A stretch of DNA of 16,914 bases from JBMORL01 sp049322335. GTDB lineage: Bacteria > Bacteroidota > Bacteroidia > Flavobacteriales_D > UBA2798. A program made the translations under genes and the position numbers. How positions within the stretch are numbered: position 1 is the first letter of the stretch; each line of letters starts with the position of its first letter. Shown piece by piece: positions 7,805 to 14,469 of the stretch. The notes beneath the pieces were generated by a model that had not been told where the DNA came from, made no database searches, and saw only the letters and a program-made list of their open reading frames with translations. Location of the stretch: assembly GCA_049322335.1 (NCBI GenBank), contig JBMORL010000052.1:1-16914 (forward strand), written 5' to 3'.

Positions 7805-7817
7805 CAAAGAATAGTAA

Positions 7818-7893
7818 ATTAGTCATTGGTCATTTGTCAATAGTTGCTTTTTAAAAAAATCTCAGACCAATGACCCAATGACCAATGACTAAT
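7818..7893. repeat. long inverted repeat between def and icd promoters
   Basis: A perfect 16-bp arm pair: 7818-7833 (ATTAGTCATTGGTCAT) and its reverse complement at 7878-7893. The intervening 44 bp contain further partly complementary GTCA/TGAC words and a T/A-rich centre. It is a possible cruciform or paired operator in a divergent promoter region. GTCATT-type repeats also occur as intergenic filler in Bacteroidota, so function is uncertain. Confidence 0.8.
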
Positions 7894-7906
7894 TACTTTT
7901 TCCTAT

Positions 7907-7914
7907 TACATTTG
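7907..7914 (+). promoter_or_regulatory. putative -7 box of icd
   Basis: TACATTTG matches TAnnTTTG. It lies 19 bp before the icd ATG, giving a very short leader. No TTG sits at the expected -33 spacing, which falls in the inverted-repeat arm. Confidence 0.45.
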
Positions 7915-7933
7915 ACCGCAAATAAAATACACC

Positions 7934-9163
7934 ATGAGCAAGATTAAAGTAGCCAACCCTGTAGTTGAACTGGATGGAGATGAAATGACACGAATTATCT
8001 GGCATTTTATCCGCGAAAAACTGATTGTTCCTTACCTGGATATAGATATAAAATACTACGACCTTGGCATTGAAAGCCGCGATAAAACCAATGACGAAGT
8101 AACGGTAGAAGCCGCCAACGCCATTAAAAAATACGGAGTGGGAATAAAATGCGCTACCATTACGCCCGATGAAGCACGTGTAAAAGAATTCAGCCTGAAA
8201 CAAATGTGGAAATCTCCCAATGGAACGATACGAAATATCCTTGATGGAACCGTTTTCCGTGAGCCGATTGTGATCAAAAATATTCCACGGCTGGTTCCTC
8301 ACTGGACCAAACCTATTTGTATCGGCCGCCACGCTTTTGGTGATCAATACCGTGCAACAGATATGCTGACAAAAGGAAAAGGAAAACTTACCCTCACTTT
8401 CACTCCCGAAGATGGTTCGGCACCACAGAGTTTTGAAGTTTTTAATTTTAAAAGTGATGGCGTTGCACTGGCCATGTACAATACCGAAGAATCCATCCGC
8501 GGATTTGCCAAAGCCTGTTTTAATCTTGCCGTTCAGAAAAAATGGCCGTTGTATTTCTCTTCGAAAAATACTATTCTTAAAAAATACGATGGCCGCTTTA
8601 AAGATATTTTCCAGGAAGTGTATGAGAAAGAGTTTAAGTCGAAAATGGATGAGCTGAAAATTACCTACGAACACCGTTTGATTGACGACATGGTAGCCTC
8701 TGCCCTGAAATGGAACGGTGGATTTGTGTGGGCATGCAAAAACTATGACGGAGATGTGCAAAGCGATATCGTTGCGCAAGGGTTCGGGTCGTTAGGACTG
8801 ATGACTTCTGCCCTTATAACGCCTGACGGACAAACGATGGAAGCCGAAGCAGCACACGGAACTGTTACGCGCCACTACCGCATGCATCAACAGGGAAAGA
8901 AAACTTCCACCAATCCTATTGCCTCCATTTTTGCATGGACACAGGGACTCGCTTTCCGCGGAATGAAAGACAATAACCCGGAACTGATTAATTTCTGCAA
9001 AGCGCTGGAGCAGGTTTGTATTGAAACCGTGGAAAGCGGAAAAATGACCAAAGACCTGGCCGTTTGCATTCACGGAGAAAAAGTAGGTCCGGAAAATTAC
9101 ATGTATACCGAAGATTTTTTGAATGAGATCGACAAGGCTCTGAAGGCAAAGCCGGGCAAGTAG
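7934..9163 (+). CDS. icd: NADP-dependent isocitrate dehydrogenase, eukaryote-type (IDH1/2-like)
   Basis: A 409-residue enzyme that oxidises and decarboxylates isocitrate to 2-oxoglutarate, making NADPH in the TCA cycle. The sequence follows the homodimeric eukaryote-like subfamily (human IDH1/IDH2), not the E. coli Icd type. It has NPVVELDGDEMTRIIW at 8-23, YDLGIESRD at 42-50, CATITPDE at 73-80, SPNGTIRN at 94-101 (substrate loop), IGRHAFGDQYRATD at 130-143 and KNYDGDVQSD at 269-278 (metal-binding Asp). Arg132, equivalent to the well-known IDH1 Arg132, is present, as are the other substrate residues I can see, so it should be active. ATG start. It is monocistronic, divergent from def and followed by the toxin-antitoxin pair. 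Confidence 0.97.
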   Translation: MSKIKVANPVVELDGDEMTRIIWHFIREKLIVPYLDIDIKYYDLGIESRDKTNDEVTVEAANAIKKYGVGIKCATITPDEARVKEFSLKQMWKSPNGTIRNILDGTVFREPIVIKNIPRLVPHWTKPICIGRHAFGDQYRATDMLTKGKGKLTLTFTPEDGSAPQSFEVFNFKSDGVALAMYNTEESIRGFAKACFNLAVQKKWPLYFSSKNTILKKYDGRFKDIFQEVYEKEFKSKMDELKITYEHRLIDDMVASALKWNGGFVWACKNYDGDVQSDIVAQGFGSLGLMTSALITPDGQTMEAEAAHGTVTRHYRMHQQGKKTSTNPIASIFAWTQGLAFRGMKDNNPELINFCKALEQVCIETVESGKMTKDLAVCIHGEKVGPENYMYTEDFLNEIDKALKAKPGK

Positions 9164-9182
9164 GTTTTTTGTCTGTAAAGGG

Positions 9183-9194
9183 GAAGATATCTTC
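9183..9194. promoter_or_regulatory. perfect 12-bp palindrome upstream of the toxin-antitoxin genes
   Basis: GAAGATATCTTC is a perfect palindrome with no loop, as for a dimeric DNA-binding protein site. It lies between icd and vapB, 44 bp before the candidate -7 box. Toxin-antitoxin complexes commonly repress their own promoter through palindromes. It could also be chance. Confidence 0.3.
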
Positions 9195-9237
9195 AGGTTT
9201 ATAGGATTGAAGGTTTAACTTTTTTGAACATTTTTCG

Positions 9238-9245
9238 TATATTTG
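9238..9245 (+). promoter_or_regulatory. putative -7 box of the toxin-antitoxin operon
   Basis: TATATTTG matches TAnnTTTG exactly and lies 17 bp before the antitoxin ATG. A TTTG at 9223-9226 is only 11 bp upstream, which is short for a -33 element. Confidence 0.4.
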
Positions 9246-9262
9246 AAAGTATAAACCAAAAC

Positions 9263-9427
9263 ATGGTAACCATTATTAAAGAAGGCAGCCAAAAGAAAAC
9301 CCTGATGCGCTTAATGAAAAGACTAAGCAGGAAAAGAGGATTTTCATCCGGTAAGTACGCAGGAATTATAAAACTGCGGATGTCTCCTGTTAAATTACAA
9401 AAACAATGGCGTGATGAGTGGGAATAA
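9263..9427 (+). CDS. VapB-like antitoxin
   Basis: A 54-residue basic protein. The ATG at 9263 is chosen over a TTG 13 codons upstream (9224), because the upstream residues overlap the likely promoter. The N-terminal half (VTIIKEGSQ, then a Lys/Arg-rich helix) would bind DNA. The C-terminal half, from KYAGIIKL to the KLQKQWRDEWE ending, resembles the tail of small antitoxins found before PIN genes in Bacteroidota and would wrap and inhibit the toxin. The last 14 bases overlap the start of the PIN toxin gene, typical of translational coupling in vapBC pairs. The family assignment rests on memory and context. Confidence 0.7.
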   Translation: MVTIIKEGSQKKTLMRLMKRLSRKRGFSSGKYAGIIKLRMSPVKLQKQWRDEWE

Positions 9428-9788
9428 TATACTCATTGACCCCAATATTGCTCTCCACCTCTTCTCAGGAAACAAAACCATTGCAGAAGCCCTTGAAGGC
9501 GCCACTATTCATGTATCATTCATTACAGAAATGGAATTGTTAGGGTTTCCATTAATCAGCATCAAAGAACAAAACCAGGTAAAAAATTTTCTTAGTGAAT
9601 GTATAGTGCTGGATTTGAATAACGATATCAAAACCAAAGCCATCTATCTACGCAAAAAATACAAGTTGAAGTTACCGGATGCTATCATTGCCGCCAGTTC
9701 TATCTATCTTGATATTCCACTTTTCCCTGCAGATTCGGGAATGAAAAAAGTGAAAGAATTAAACCTCGCTTTTTTTGAAGAAAAATAG
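9414..9788 (+). CDS. PIN domain toxin, VapC-like ribonuclease
   Basis: A 124-residue PIN domain protein from the ATG at 9414 (a GTG lies one codon upstream). The PIN acidic residues are all placed as expected: Asp9 in ILIDPNI, Glu41 in FITEMELL, Asp89 in LKLPDAIIAASS and Asp107 in FPADSGM. It should therefore be an active metal-dependent RNase that cleaves RNA when not bound by its antitoxin. Pro follows Asp9 where Thr or Ser is more usual (DTN/DSN), a mild deviation. The start overlaps the antitoxin reading frame. The target RNA cannot be inferred. Confidence 0.9.
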   Translation: MSGNNILIDPNIALHLFSGNKTIAEALEGATIHVSFITEMELLGFPLISIKEQNQVKNFLSECIVLDLNNDIKTKAIYLRKKYKLKLPDAIIAASSIYLDIPLFPADSGMKKVKELNLAFFEEK

Positions 9789-9865
9789 CGTGGGAAACAA
9801 ACCCGAATAATGTTAAAAAAATCTAAATCCCGGAATTTCTATATTTTTTTACCCTTTATTACGTT

Positions 9866-11416
9866 TTGCTACCTGTGATAAGACTTGGTTTAATATTATT
9901 TCTGATACTTTTTTCTGTGTCCCTCTTTTCCCAGAAAAAAACCACTATCAACATCGAGAATGCTGATAAAGTGGTGTTCAACCAAAACGATAAAAAATAC
10001 AAAGATGCCAACCGCGCCATTGGAAACGTACGCCTTCGTCACGAAAACATGCTGATGTTTTGCGACAGCGCACACCTCTACAAAAATTCAAATATCGTTC
10101 ATGCTTACGGGCGCATTCATATCAAACAAGGCGATACGCTGAACATCTATGGCGACTCGCTGCGATATGACGGCACCAAACATTTCGGACAACTGCGCGG
10201 AAAAATACGCATGGTGGAAAATGACCTGAAACTGGAAACCGACTCCATTGATTTCAATACGGAAGAACACATTGCATATTATACCAACTGGGCCACTATC
10301 ACTTCGCAAAAAGACAATAATGTGCTGAGAAGTAAAAAAGGCACATACCACTCCAAAAGCAAGGAACTATTTTTTAAAGACAGCGTAACACTAACGCACC
10401 CCGACTATACGATGTGGAGCGATACGCTGAAATACCACGTCACCTCCCAAACCGCGCATTTTTTCGGGCCCACGGTGATACGTACAAAAGAAAGCACCAT
10501 GTATTGCGAACGCGGGTGGTATAATACCAAAAAAGAAAACGCACTTTTTTCACAACGGGCTTACTTTAATAAAAAAGAGCACACACTGCGCGGTGATTCC
10601 ATTTTCTACGACATGCAAAAAGGAAAAGGCGTTGCCCGGAGCAATATCTCATTGCTTGATACAGTGAACAAAGTGATTCTGCAGGGAAATTATGGCGAGT
10701 ATGAAGAAAAAACCGAAAACATGCTGGTGACCGAACGTGCGCTGATGATAAAAATAATGGACGATGATTCGTTGTTCCTTCATGCCGATACACTCATTGC
10801 GCGAAAAGATACTTCAAAAAATAAACAGGTATTGCGCGCTTTTCACCATGTAAAATTTTATAAAAGCGATCTCCAGGGAAAATGCGATTCTATTGTTTTT
10901 GATGAACGCGACAGCACACTGAAATTATTTCACCATCCCGTGATGTGGCACGAAGAAAACCAGCTCACAGCCGAATACATGGAAATGCGCATTGTAAACG
11001 AAAATCCCGAAAGCATTTTACTGGAAAACGAATGTTTTATCATTTCCGAAGCCGATACCGTTGGCTTTAACCAGATAAAAGGAAAAAAAATGTATGGGAA
11101 ATTCAACGGGGATAAACTGCAGAAAGTAAATGTTTACGGCAACGGGCAAACGGTGTATTATGCAGCCGGAGAAAAAAAAGATTCTCTCTCTACCGAAAAG
11201 AGAAAAAAATATTTTGGCATGAACAAAACCGAATGCAGTGATATTGTGATTTATTTAAACGAAAAATCCATTGACAAAATTACTTTTATTACCAATCCCG
11301 ATGCGGTATTTTATCCTATGGATAAGATCAATCCGAAAGACAGAATGCTGAAAGGCTTTCGTTGGGAAGAGAAAAGCAGGCCGGGGAAGAAAGAAGATAT
11401 TTTTAAAGTAAACTAA
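9866..11416 (+). CDS. OstA/LptA-like envelope protein
   Basis: A 516-residue exported protein related to the OstA/LptA beta-jelly-roll family (Bacteroidota OstA-like type). Residues 1-22 form a signal peptide (hydrophobic LGLILFLILFSVSLFS, then Q). The mature part repeats strands of the form 'D-S-(I/L)-x-Y/F-x' every 20-30 residues: GDSLRYDGT, TDSIDFNT, SDTLKYHV, GDSIFYDM, HADTLIARKD, CDSIVFDE. This is the stacked beta architecture of LPS transport proteins, so a role in lipopolysaccharide or outer-membrane assembly in the periplasm is likely. There is no ATG; TTG 9866 and GTG 9875 are both possible starts, and GTG overlaps the stop of a tiny upstream ORF. It converges with the gene at 11617. 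Confidence 0.85.
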   Translation: MLPVIRLGLILFLILFSVSLFSQKKTTINIENADKVVFNQNDKKYKDANRAIGNVRLRHENMLMFCDSAHLYKNSNIVHAYGRIHIKQGDTLNIYGDSLRYDGTKHFGQLRGKIRMVENDLKLETDSIDFNTEEHIAYYTNWATITSQKDNNVLRSKKGTYHSKSKELFFKDSVTLTHPDYTMWSDTLKYHVTSQTAHFFGPTVIRTKESTMYCERGWYNTKKENALFSQRAYFNKKEHTLRGDSIFYDMQKGKGVARSNISLLDTVNKVILQGNYGEYEEKTENMLVTERALMIKIMDDDSLFLHADTLIARKDTSKNKQVLRAFHHVKFYKSDLQGKCDSIVFDERDSTLKLFHHPVMWHEENQLTAEYMEMRIVNENPESILLENECFIISEADTVGFNQIKGKKMYGKFNGDKLQKVNVYGNGQTVYYAAGEKKDSLSTEKRKKYFGMNKTECSDIVIYLNEKSIDKITFITNPDAVFYPMDKINPKDRMLKGFRWEEKSRPGKKEDIFKVN

Positions 11417-11616
11417 CCGGAAGTTGAAGCAGCAGGAGGCAGTGGCAGTCGGCAGGGGATTGATTTAATACTTGAATAGTGACAAATGACGAAGTGAAAT
11501 ACGATTCCCTTCATTTACTTAATACACTCAATAACTTTACCCAAAATGCAGATCAAACGACTATTGATCAAATGACTTTTATAACAGGAAAAATACTCTT
11601 TAGCAAGTTTGTCTCA
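11417..11616. other. convergent intergenic region with a 15-bp tandem duplication
   Basis: This 200-bp stretch separates two convergent genes. It holds no convincing ORF or hairpin-plus-U terminator. A 15-bp unit at 11551-11565 is repeated directly at 11566-11580 (GATCAAACGACTATT and GATCAAATGACTTTT, 13 of 15 the same). Confidence 0.5.
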
Positions 11617-12717
11617 TCAATCAATGATTACTAATTTGTCTGCTGCGATTATTTTGTCGCCTTGCGTCAGGTTAATAAAATAAAATCCGCCCGGTAAATT
11701 GTCTCGATTAAAAATAATTTCCTGTCCGGTGATATTTTTTACCTGCTTTATTTCCTGTCCAAATACGTTATAAACTGTAAGAGTTGCATTTTCCAGTAGT
11801 TTATTCAATTGTATAGTTGTCTGTGAAGAAAAGGGATTGGGAAAAACAGACAGTTTGTTTTCGTTTGGGTTTTCATAAACGGAATTAATTCCGTTATAAC
11901 ATTCAAGATACTTACTAAGCATAGTATCTTTATAAGCAAAACTGGAAGGCAGTTGAAATCCATTGTGACCTAATGATGAATCCTGAATGTATATGTCAAC
12001 GGCAGCTCCCTGGTTTTGCAACCATGTTTGAGTAAAATTCAACCCGTCACAAGCTCCTCCAGCTATTGGCGGCTCGGGAGGGCCGCAAAATAAATTCCAG
12101 TGCTTGCCGGCAAAAAAATTGAGTCCATACACTCCATCATTAATAGAATCATACAAAGGATAACCCAAATCAACATAACCGGCATTGGAAACAGTGGTGC
12201 AAAAATAGTTGTTGGCGCTCTGAATATCATAAAATATCATCGCATAAGAACGGGCAGAGCCCCGGCTAAAACCATGAAGTAACGCTTTTCCGGACGGATA
12301 AGAAATATTCGTTAATACAGAATCAATATAGTTGTAAAGTGTATCATCAGGAAAGTAATCGTAGGGTGGATTATTATTGTACCGGTACCACTGGAGAGCT
12401 ATAATACCACATCCATGTAACTCAGCCTGCGGGTGCCAGCTTTTAAACTCCATAAAAGCATTGCATTGTGAGCCATGCAGCGTAACTATAAGTGGCGTAG
12501 CATTTGGAATAGCGCCTGTAGGAAACCATTTCAAATAAAATGAATTACTGTCGGGAGTAGAAAGAACCTGGGCGCCATTGGTGGTGGCATAATTTACCAG
12601 GGAAGGATCCTGGGCATAAGCAGAATCATAAAGTACCTGTGCCCCACCCGATAACTGAGCAAAAACAGAAGGAAAAGAAGAAAATGCCGTCAGGAAAAAG
12701 AATATTGTTTTTTTCAT
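11617..12717 (-). CDS. secreted alpha/beta-hydrolase-like protein with T9SS sorting domain
   Basis: A 366-residue secreted protein. A signal peptide covers 1-20 (ending VFA, then Q). Residues 70-275 look like an alpha/beta hydrolase: an oxyanion-hole HG at 81-82 after VTL, the nucleophile elbow GFSRG at 149-153 (Ser151), and a candidate catalytic His251 in LGHNGF. The catalytic acid is not certain. Several Cys residues suggest disulfides. Residues 286-366 form a type A type IX secretion C-terminal domain: VFPNPF at 291-296, LTVYNVFGQEI, LPGGFYFINL and a final KLVIID. The protein would cross the outer membrane through the Por/T9SS machinery and be released or surface attached. The substrate is unknown; esterase or peptidase activity are both possible. 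Confidence 0.88.
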   Translation of the reverse strand: MKKTIFFFLTAFSSFPSVFAQLSGGAQVLYDSAYAQDPSLVNYATTNGAQVLSTPDSNSFYLKWFPTGAIPNATPLIVTLHGSQCNAFMEFKSWHPQAELHGCGIIALQWYRYNNNPPYDYFPDDTLYNYIDSVLTNISYPSGKALLHGFSRGSARSYAMIFYDIQSANNYFCTTVSNAGYVDLGYPLYDSINDGVYGLNFFAGKHWNLFCGPPEPPIAGGACDGLNFTQTWLQNQGAAVDIYIQDSSLGHNGFQLPSSFAYKDTMLSKYLECYNGINSVYENPNENKLSVFPNPFSSQTTIQLNKLLENATLTVYNVFGQEIKQVKNITGQEIIFNRDNLPGGFYFINLTQGDKIIAADKLVIID

Positions 12718-12783
12718 ACCCTGTTTTTATTTATCAGACTGTTAGAATAAAGAATAGTTTAATTTATAAAAATAAAGAATAAA

Positions 12784-13185
12784 TTATTTTTTCCTGGTGT
12801 AATAATACGTATCCGCTTGAAAGAATTTACTGCCATCAGGGTTTTTTGCGTTTATTTTTTGGAGAAGAACCATTTTATTATTGTTTAGCGTAATGATGCT
12901 GTCTGTTTGTGTAACCAAACTATCATAATAAATAATCGAATTCCTGATCGAATAATTATAGACTTTCCTGTGGTCTTCAATTCCAAAATAAGTAAGCTCT
13001 CCCCGGGAATTAAACTCCATATAGGGAAAAAAGACATCAAGGTTTAATTTTTCACCGTTCTCACTATAAATTGAATCCAGCTGCCATTTTCCTATTATCA
13101 GTTTTTCGTAATCTTTATCGGGTGATCCGTTACTGCAAGACAGGAATGCCAGCAATTGAAGAGCAATATATATTTTTAGTTTCAT
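12784..13185 (-). CDS. lipocalin-like lipoprotein
   Basis: A 133-residue lipoprotein. The signal sequence ends with the lipobox LSC at Cys17. The mature part starts with the GKWQLDSI strand (about 32-39), followed by FPYMEFNSRGELTYF, IIYYDSL and a C-terminal strand FQADTYYYTRK. This strand order resembles the small lipocalin-like lipoproteins of Bacteroidota, in which an opening GxW begins the barrel. Ligand unknown. It lies 66 bp upstream of the T9SS hydrolase gene on the same strand, and 7 bp after the attC-like palindrome. Confidence 0.8.
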   Translation of the reverse strand: MKLKIYIALQLLAFLSCSNGSPDKDYEKLIIGKWQLDSIYSENGEKLNLDVFFPYMEFNSRGELTYFGIEDHRKVYNYSIRNSIIYYDSLVTQTDSIITLNNNKMVLLQKINAKNPDGSKFFQADTYYYTRKK

Positions 13186-13192
13186 CTGTTGG

Positions 13193-13322
13193 TAACGGTT
13201 TCAGGCTTTGCGTTGGTGGGCTTTTGAAACCGTAAACTGTCTGCCAGCACCAAAGTTTATTAATTGCTCAAATGTTTCTATTAGCACTCTCCGCCCACTA
13301 ACGCAAAGCACCCATGTTAGGT
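13193..13322. repeat. attC-like imperfect palindrome
   Basis: An inner 17-bp arm pair, GCTTTGCGTTGGTGGGC (13205-13221) and GCCCACTAACGCAAAGC (13293-13309), is complementary with one mismatch. It is enclosed by outer TAAC (13193-13196) and GTTAGGT (13316-13322). GTTAGGT fits the integron core GTTRRRY, and its complement ACCTAAC fits RYYYAAC; the other outer box (TGGTAAC) does not fit. Length (~130 bp) and layout (outer core boxes, unpaired spacers, long variable centre) match attC sites. It sits directly after the stop of the minus-strand orphan gene, as in a gene cassette. A second internal hairpin is present (ACGGTTTCA 13195-13203, TGAAACCGT 13225-13233). Confidence 0.55.
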
Positions 13323-13330
13323 GCTGAACA

Positions 13331-14050
13331 TTACGAGATAAATAGTCCGAGGAATTCAATTACTTTAACGACTCCCGGTACTGTCTTATTGATTTTAATC
13401 CAATAAGCTGTTGACTCAACACTTTTTTTGATTTCTCTAAATATTTCATTGTGTCGATGCTTATTGTCTTTAGAAATAGCACTTACCGCTTTAACACTGG
13501 CTTCTATTACTTTTTTGATTTCTAAAAACCCGTCCTCAATTTTGTCTTCCTTTAGTTCAATTAAAACATGGTCACTTATTTCTTCATTAATAACTTGAAA
13601 AAACAAAATACTAGGCGATTTTAATTCAAGTCCTCCAAAATATTTTTGTACGAGCTGGATATAACCAAGTTTGGGGGTTTCAGATGTATTTACTTTGACG
13701 GCATTAAACTTAAAATAGCTAGACTTAGGGGTCGTCTTTTCTTTTAATTGATGGTCTAGAGTGGAATCTAATAGACTAAATACTGTCAAATGTTTGCCTG
13801 ATATTTCATCAAGTGAATTCCAATAAATTGGATCATGAAGAATTTTTGCAATTTGCGGATTTGAAAGGTCGTAGATAATCAAAGCGAATGCAGATGCGCG
13901 ACCTTGTCTATGATGTGATTGACAAATGCTGAGCAAGTCGTCCTTAAATTCCTTGAAGTCTATACCTCTGTCTTGATTGTTTAAATATACGGGATACATG
14001 TCTTTATGTTTTGCACCTAACTTGTTTATATGCCAGATAAAATCAGACAA
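13331..14050 (-). CDS. orphan hypothetical protein beside attC-like palindrome
   Basis: A 239-residue protein that I do not recognise by family. It is probably cytoplasmic: there is no signal peptide. The N-terminal half has a conserved-looking core (LLSICQSHHRQGRASAFAL, then IIYDLSNP and a Trp-Asn-Leu-Asp stretch, LTVFSLLD) like a small alpha/beta domain. The middle is beta-rich, and residues 178-225 are a charged helical region (KKVIEASVKAVSAI, HRHNEIFREIKKSVES). The C-terminus is hydrophobic (VVKVIEFLGLFIS). The start is a TTG, with an internal ATG at 13999 as alternative; no in-frame ATG lies upstream before a stop. A TATATTTG box lies about 46 bp upstream. It is surrounded by core genes, which suggests acquisition. 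Cargo of a mobile cassette is an inference. Confidence 0.65.
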   Translation of the reverse strand: MSDFIWHINKLGAKHKDMYPVYLNNQDRGIDFKEFKDDLLSICQSHHRQGRASAFALIIYDLSNPQIAKILHDPIYWNSLDEISGKHLTVFSLLDSTLDHQLKEKTTPKSSYFKFNAVKVNTSETPKLGYIQLVQKYFGGLELKSPSILFFQVINEEISDHVLIELKEDKIEDGFLEIKKVIEASVKAVSAISKDNKHRHNEIFREIKKSVESTAYWIKINKTVPGVVKVIEFLGLFIS

Positions 14051-14095
14051 ATACGCCTAAATTAGCTGGCTTTGTCTGATGCTATCCGCCTATTC

Positions 14096-14103
14096 AAATA
14101 TAA
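14096..14103 (-). promoter_or_regulatory. putative -7 box of the orphan gene
   Basis: The minus strand reads TATATTTG, an exact TAnnTTTG match, about 46 bp before the start of the orphan gene. There is no clear TTG at -33. If real, the gene has its own promoter, which is less usual for integron cassette genes. Confidence 0.35.
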
Positions 14104-14160
14104 AAAATATCCTAAAAATCAGTTCATTTCGCCCGTATTTTTCATTTCCGGTTAATTGTT

Positions 14161-14168
14161 TATCTTCG
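14161..14168 (+). promoter_or_regulatory. putative -7 box of the riboswitch transcript
   Basis: TATCTTCG is one base off TAnnTTTG and is followed by the start of the cobalamin riboswitch, so transcription probably starts near 14175. There is no good -33 element. Confidence 0.3.
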
Positions 14169-14184
14169 CCCCCGAATCACGGTA

Positions 14185-14376
14185 ACCGTCACGTCATGCG
14201 TGATGGTTTTAAAAGGGAATCCGGTGTAAAACCGGAGCTGTTCCCGCAGCTGTAAGTCCGTAAAAAACGCTGTCATCACCCAAGCCACTCTTAAAAAAGG
14301 GGAAGGCCGGTGACAGAAAGGACGAGCCAGAAGACCTGCCCGATTCACTTAATTCAATGTTCTCGGGTAAAGAACA
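14185..14376 (+). ncRNA. cobalamin (B12) riboswitch
   Basis: The conserved core is clear: GGGAATCCGGTGTAAAACC near 14215-14233, the arm AGCTG/CAGCT (14236-14240 and 14247-14251) with loop TTCCCG (14241-14246), GTAAGTCCG, GCCACT, GGGAAGGCCGGTGACA, and the B12 box GCCAGAAGACCTGCC near 14326-14341. After the B12 box a hairpin TGTTCT/AGAACA (14358-14363, 14371-14376) presents loop CGGGTAA, whose CGGG can pair with CCCG of the earlier loop. This is the kissing-loop interaction known for this class. Binding of a cobalamin would switch off expression of the receptor gene downstream. The 5' limit is approximate. Confidence 0.95.
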
Positions 14377-14431
14377 GCGATGGGACTCCTTGTTTCCAAA
14401 CGCTATTTTTTACTCCTTTTTAAATTAACCC

Positions 14432-14455
14432 GTTGCACATTTTTTATGTGTCAAC
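14432..14455 (+). promoter_or_regulatory. hairpin between riboswitch and receptor start
   Basis: GTTGCACAT, a T5 loop, then ATGTGTCAAC, pairing over 9 bp with one bulged base. It ends 14 nt before the ATG at 14470. It lies where an expression platform would be expected and could control access to the ribosome-binding region. No U-tract follows, so translational control is more likely than termination. Confidence 0.45.
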
Positions 14456-14469
14456 ACAAAAAAAACAAA

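Noticed and set aside
7889..8779. Long open frame (296 codons) antisense to icd
   Set aside because: It mirrors the strongly supported icd reading frame and its translation shows no domain or secretion signal; a codon-bias shadow.
11417..11616. Bidirectional terminator between the convergent genes
   Set aside because: No stable hairpin with a U-run could be found on either strand; only a 15-bp tandem duplication.
13193..13322. Intrinsic terminator for the orphan gene
   Set aside because: The arms are about 70 bp apart with a long AT-rich middle and no U-tract at the 3' end, unlike an intrinsic terminator.
14380..14469. In-frame 30-codon upstream extension of btuB starting at ATG 14380
   Set aside because: It begins just past the riboswitch and places the real signal peptide 30 residues inside the protein. 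The ATG at 14470 gives a standard signal peptide.
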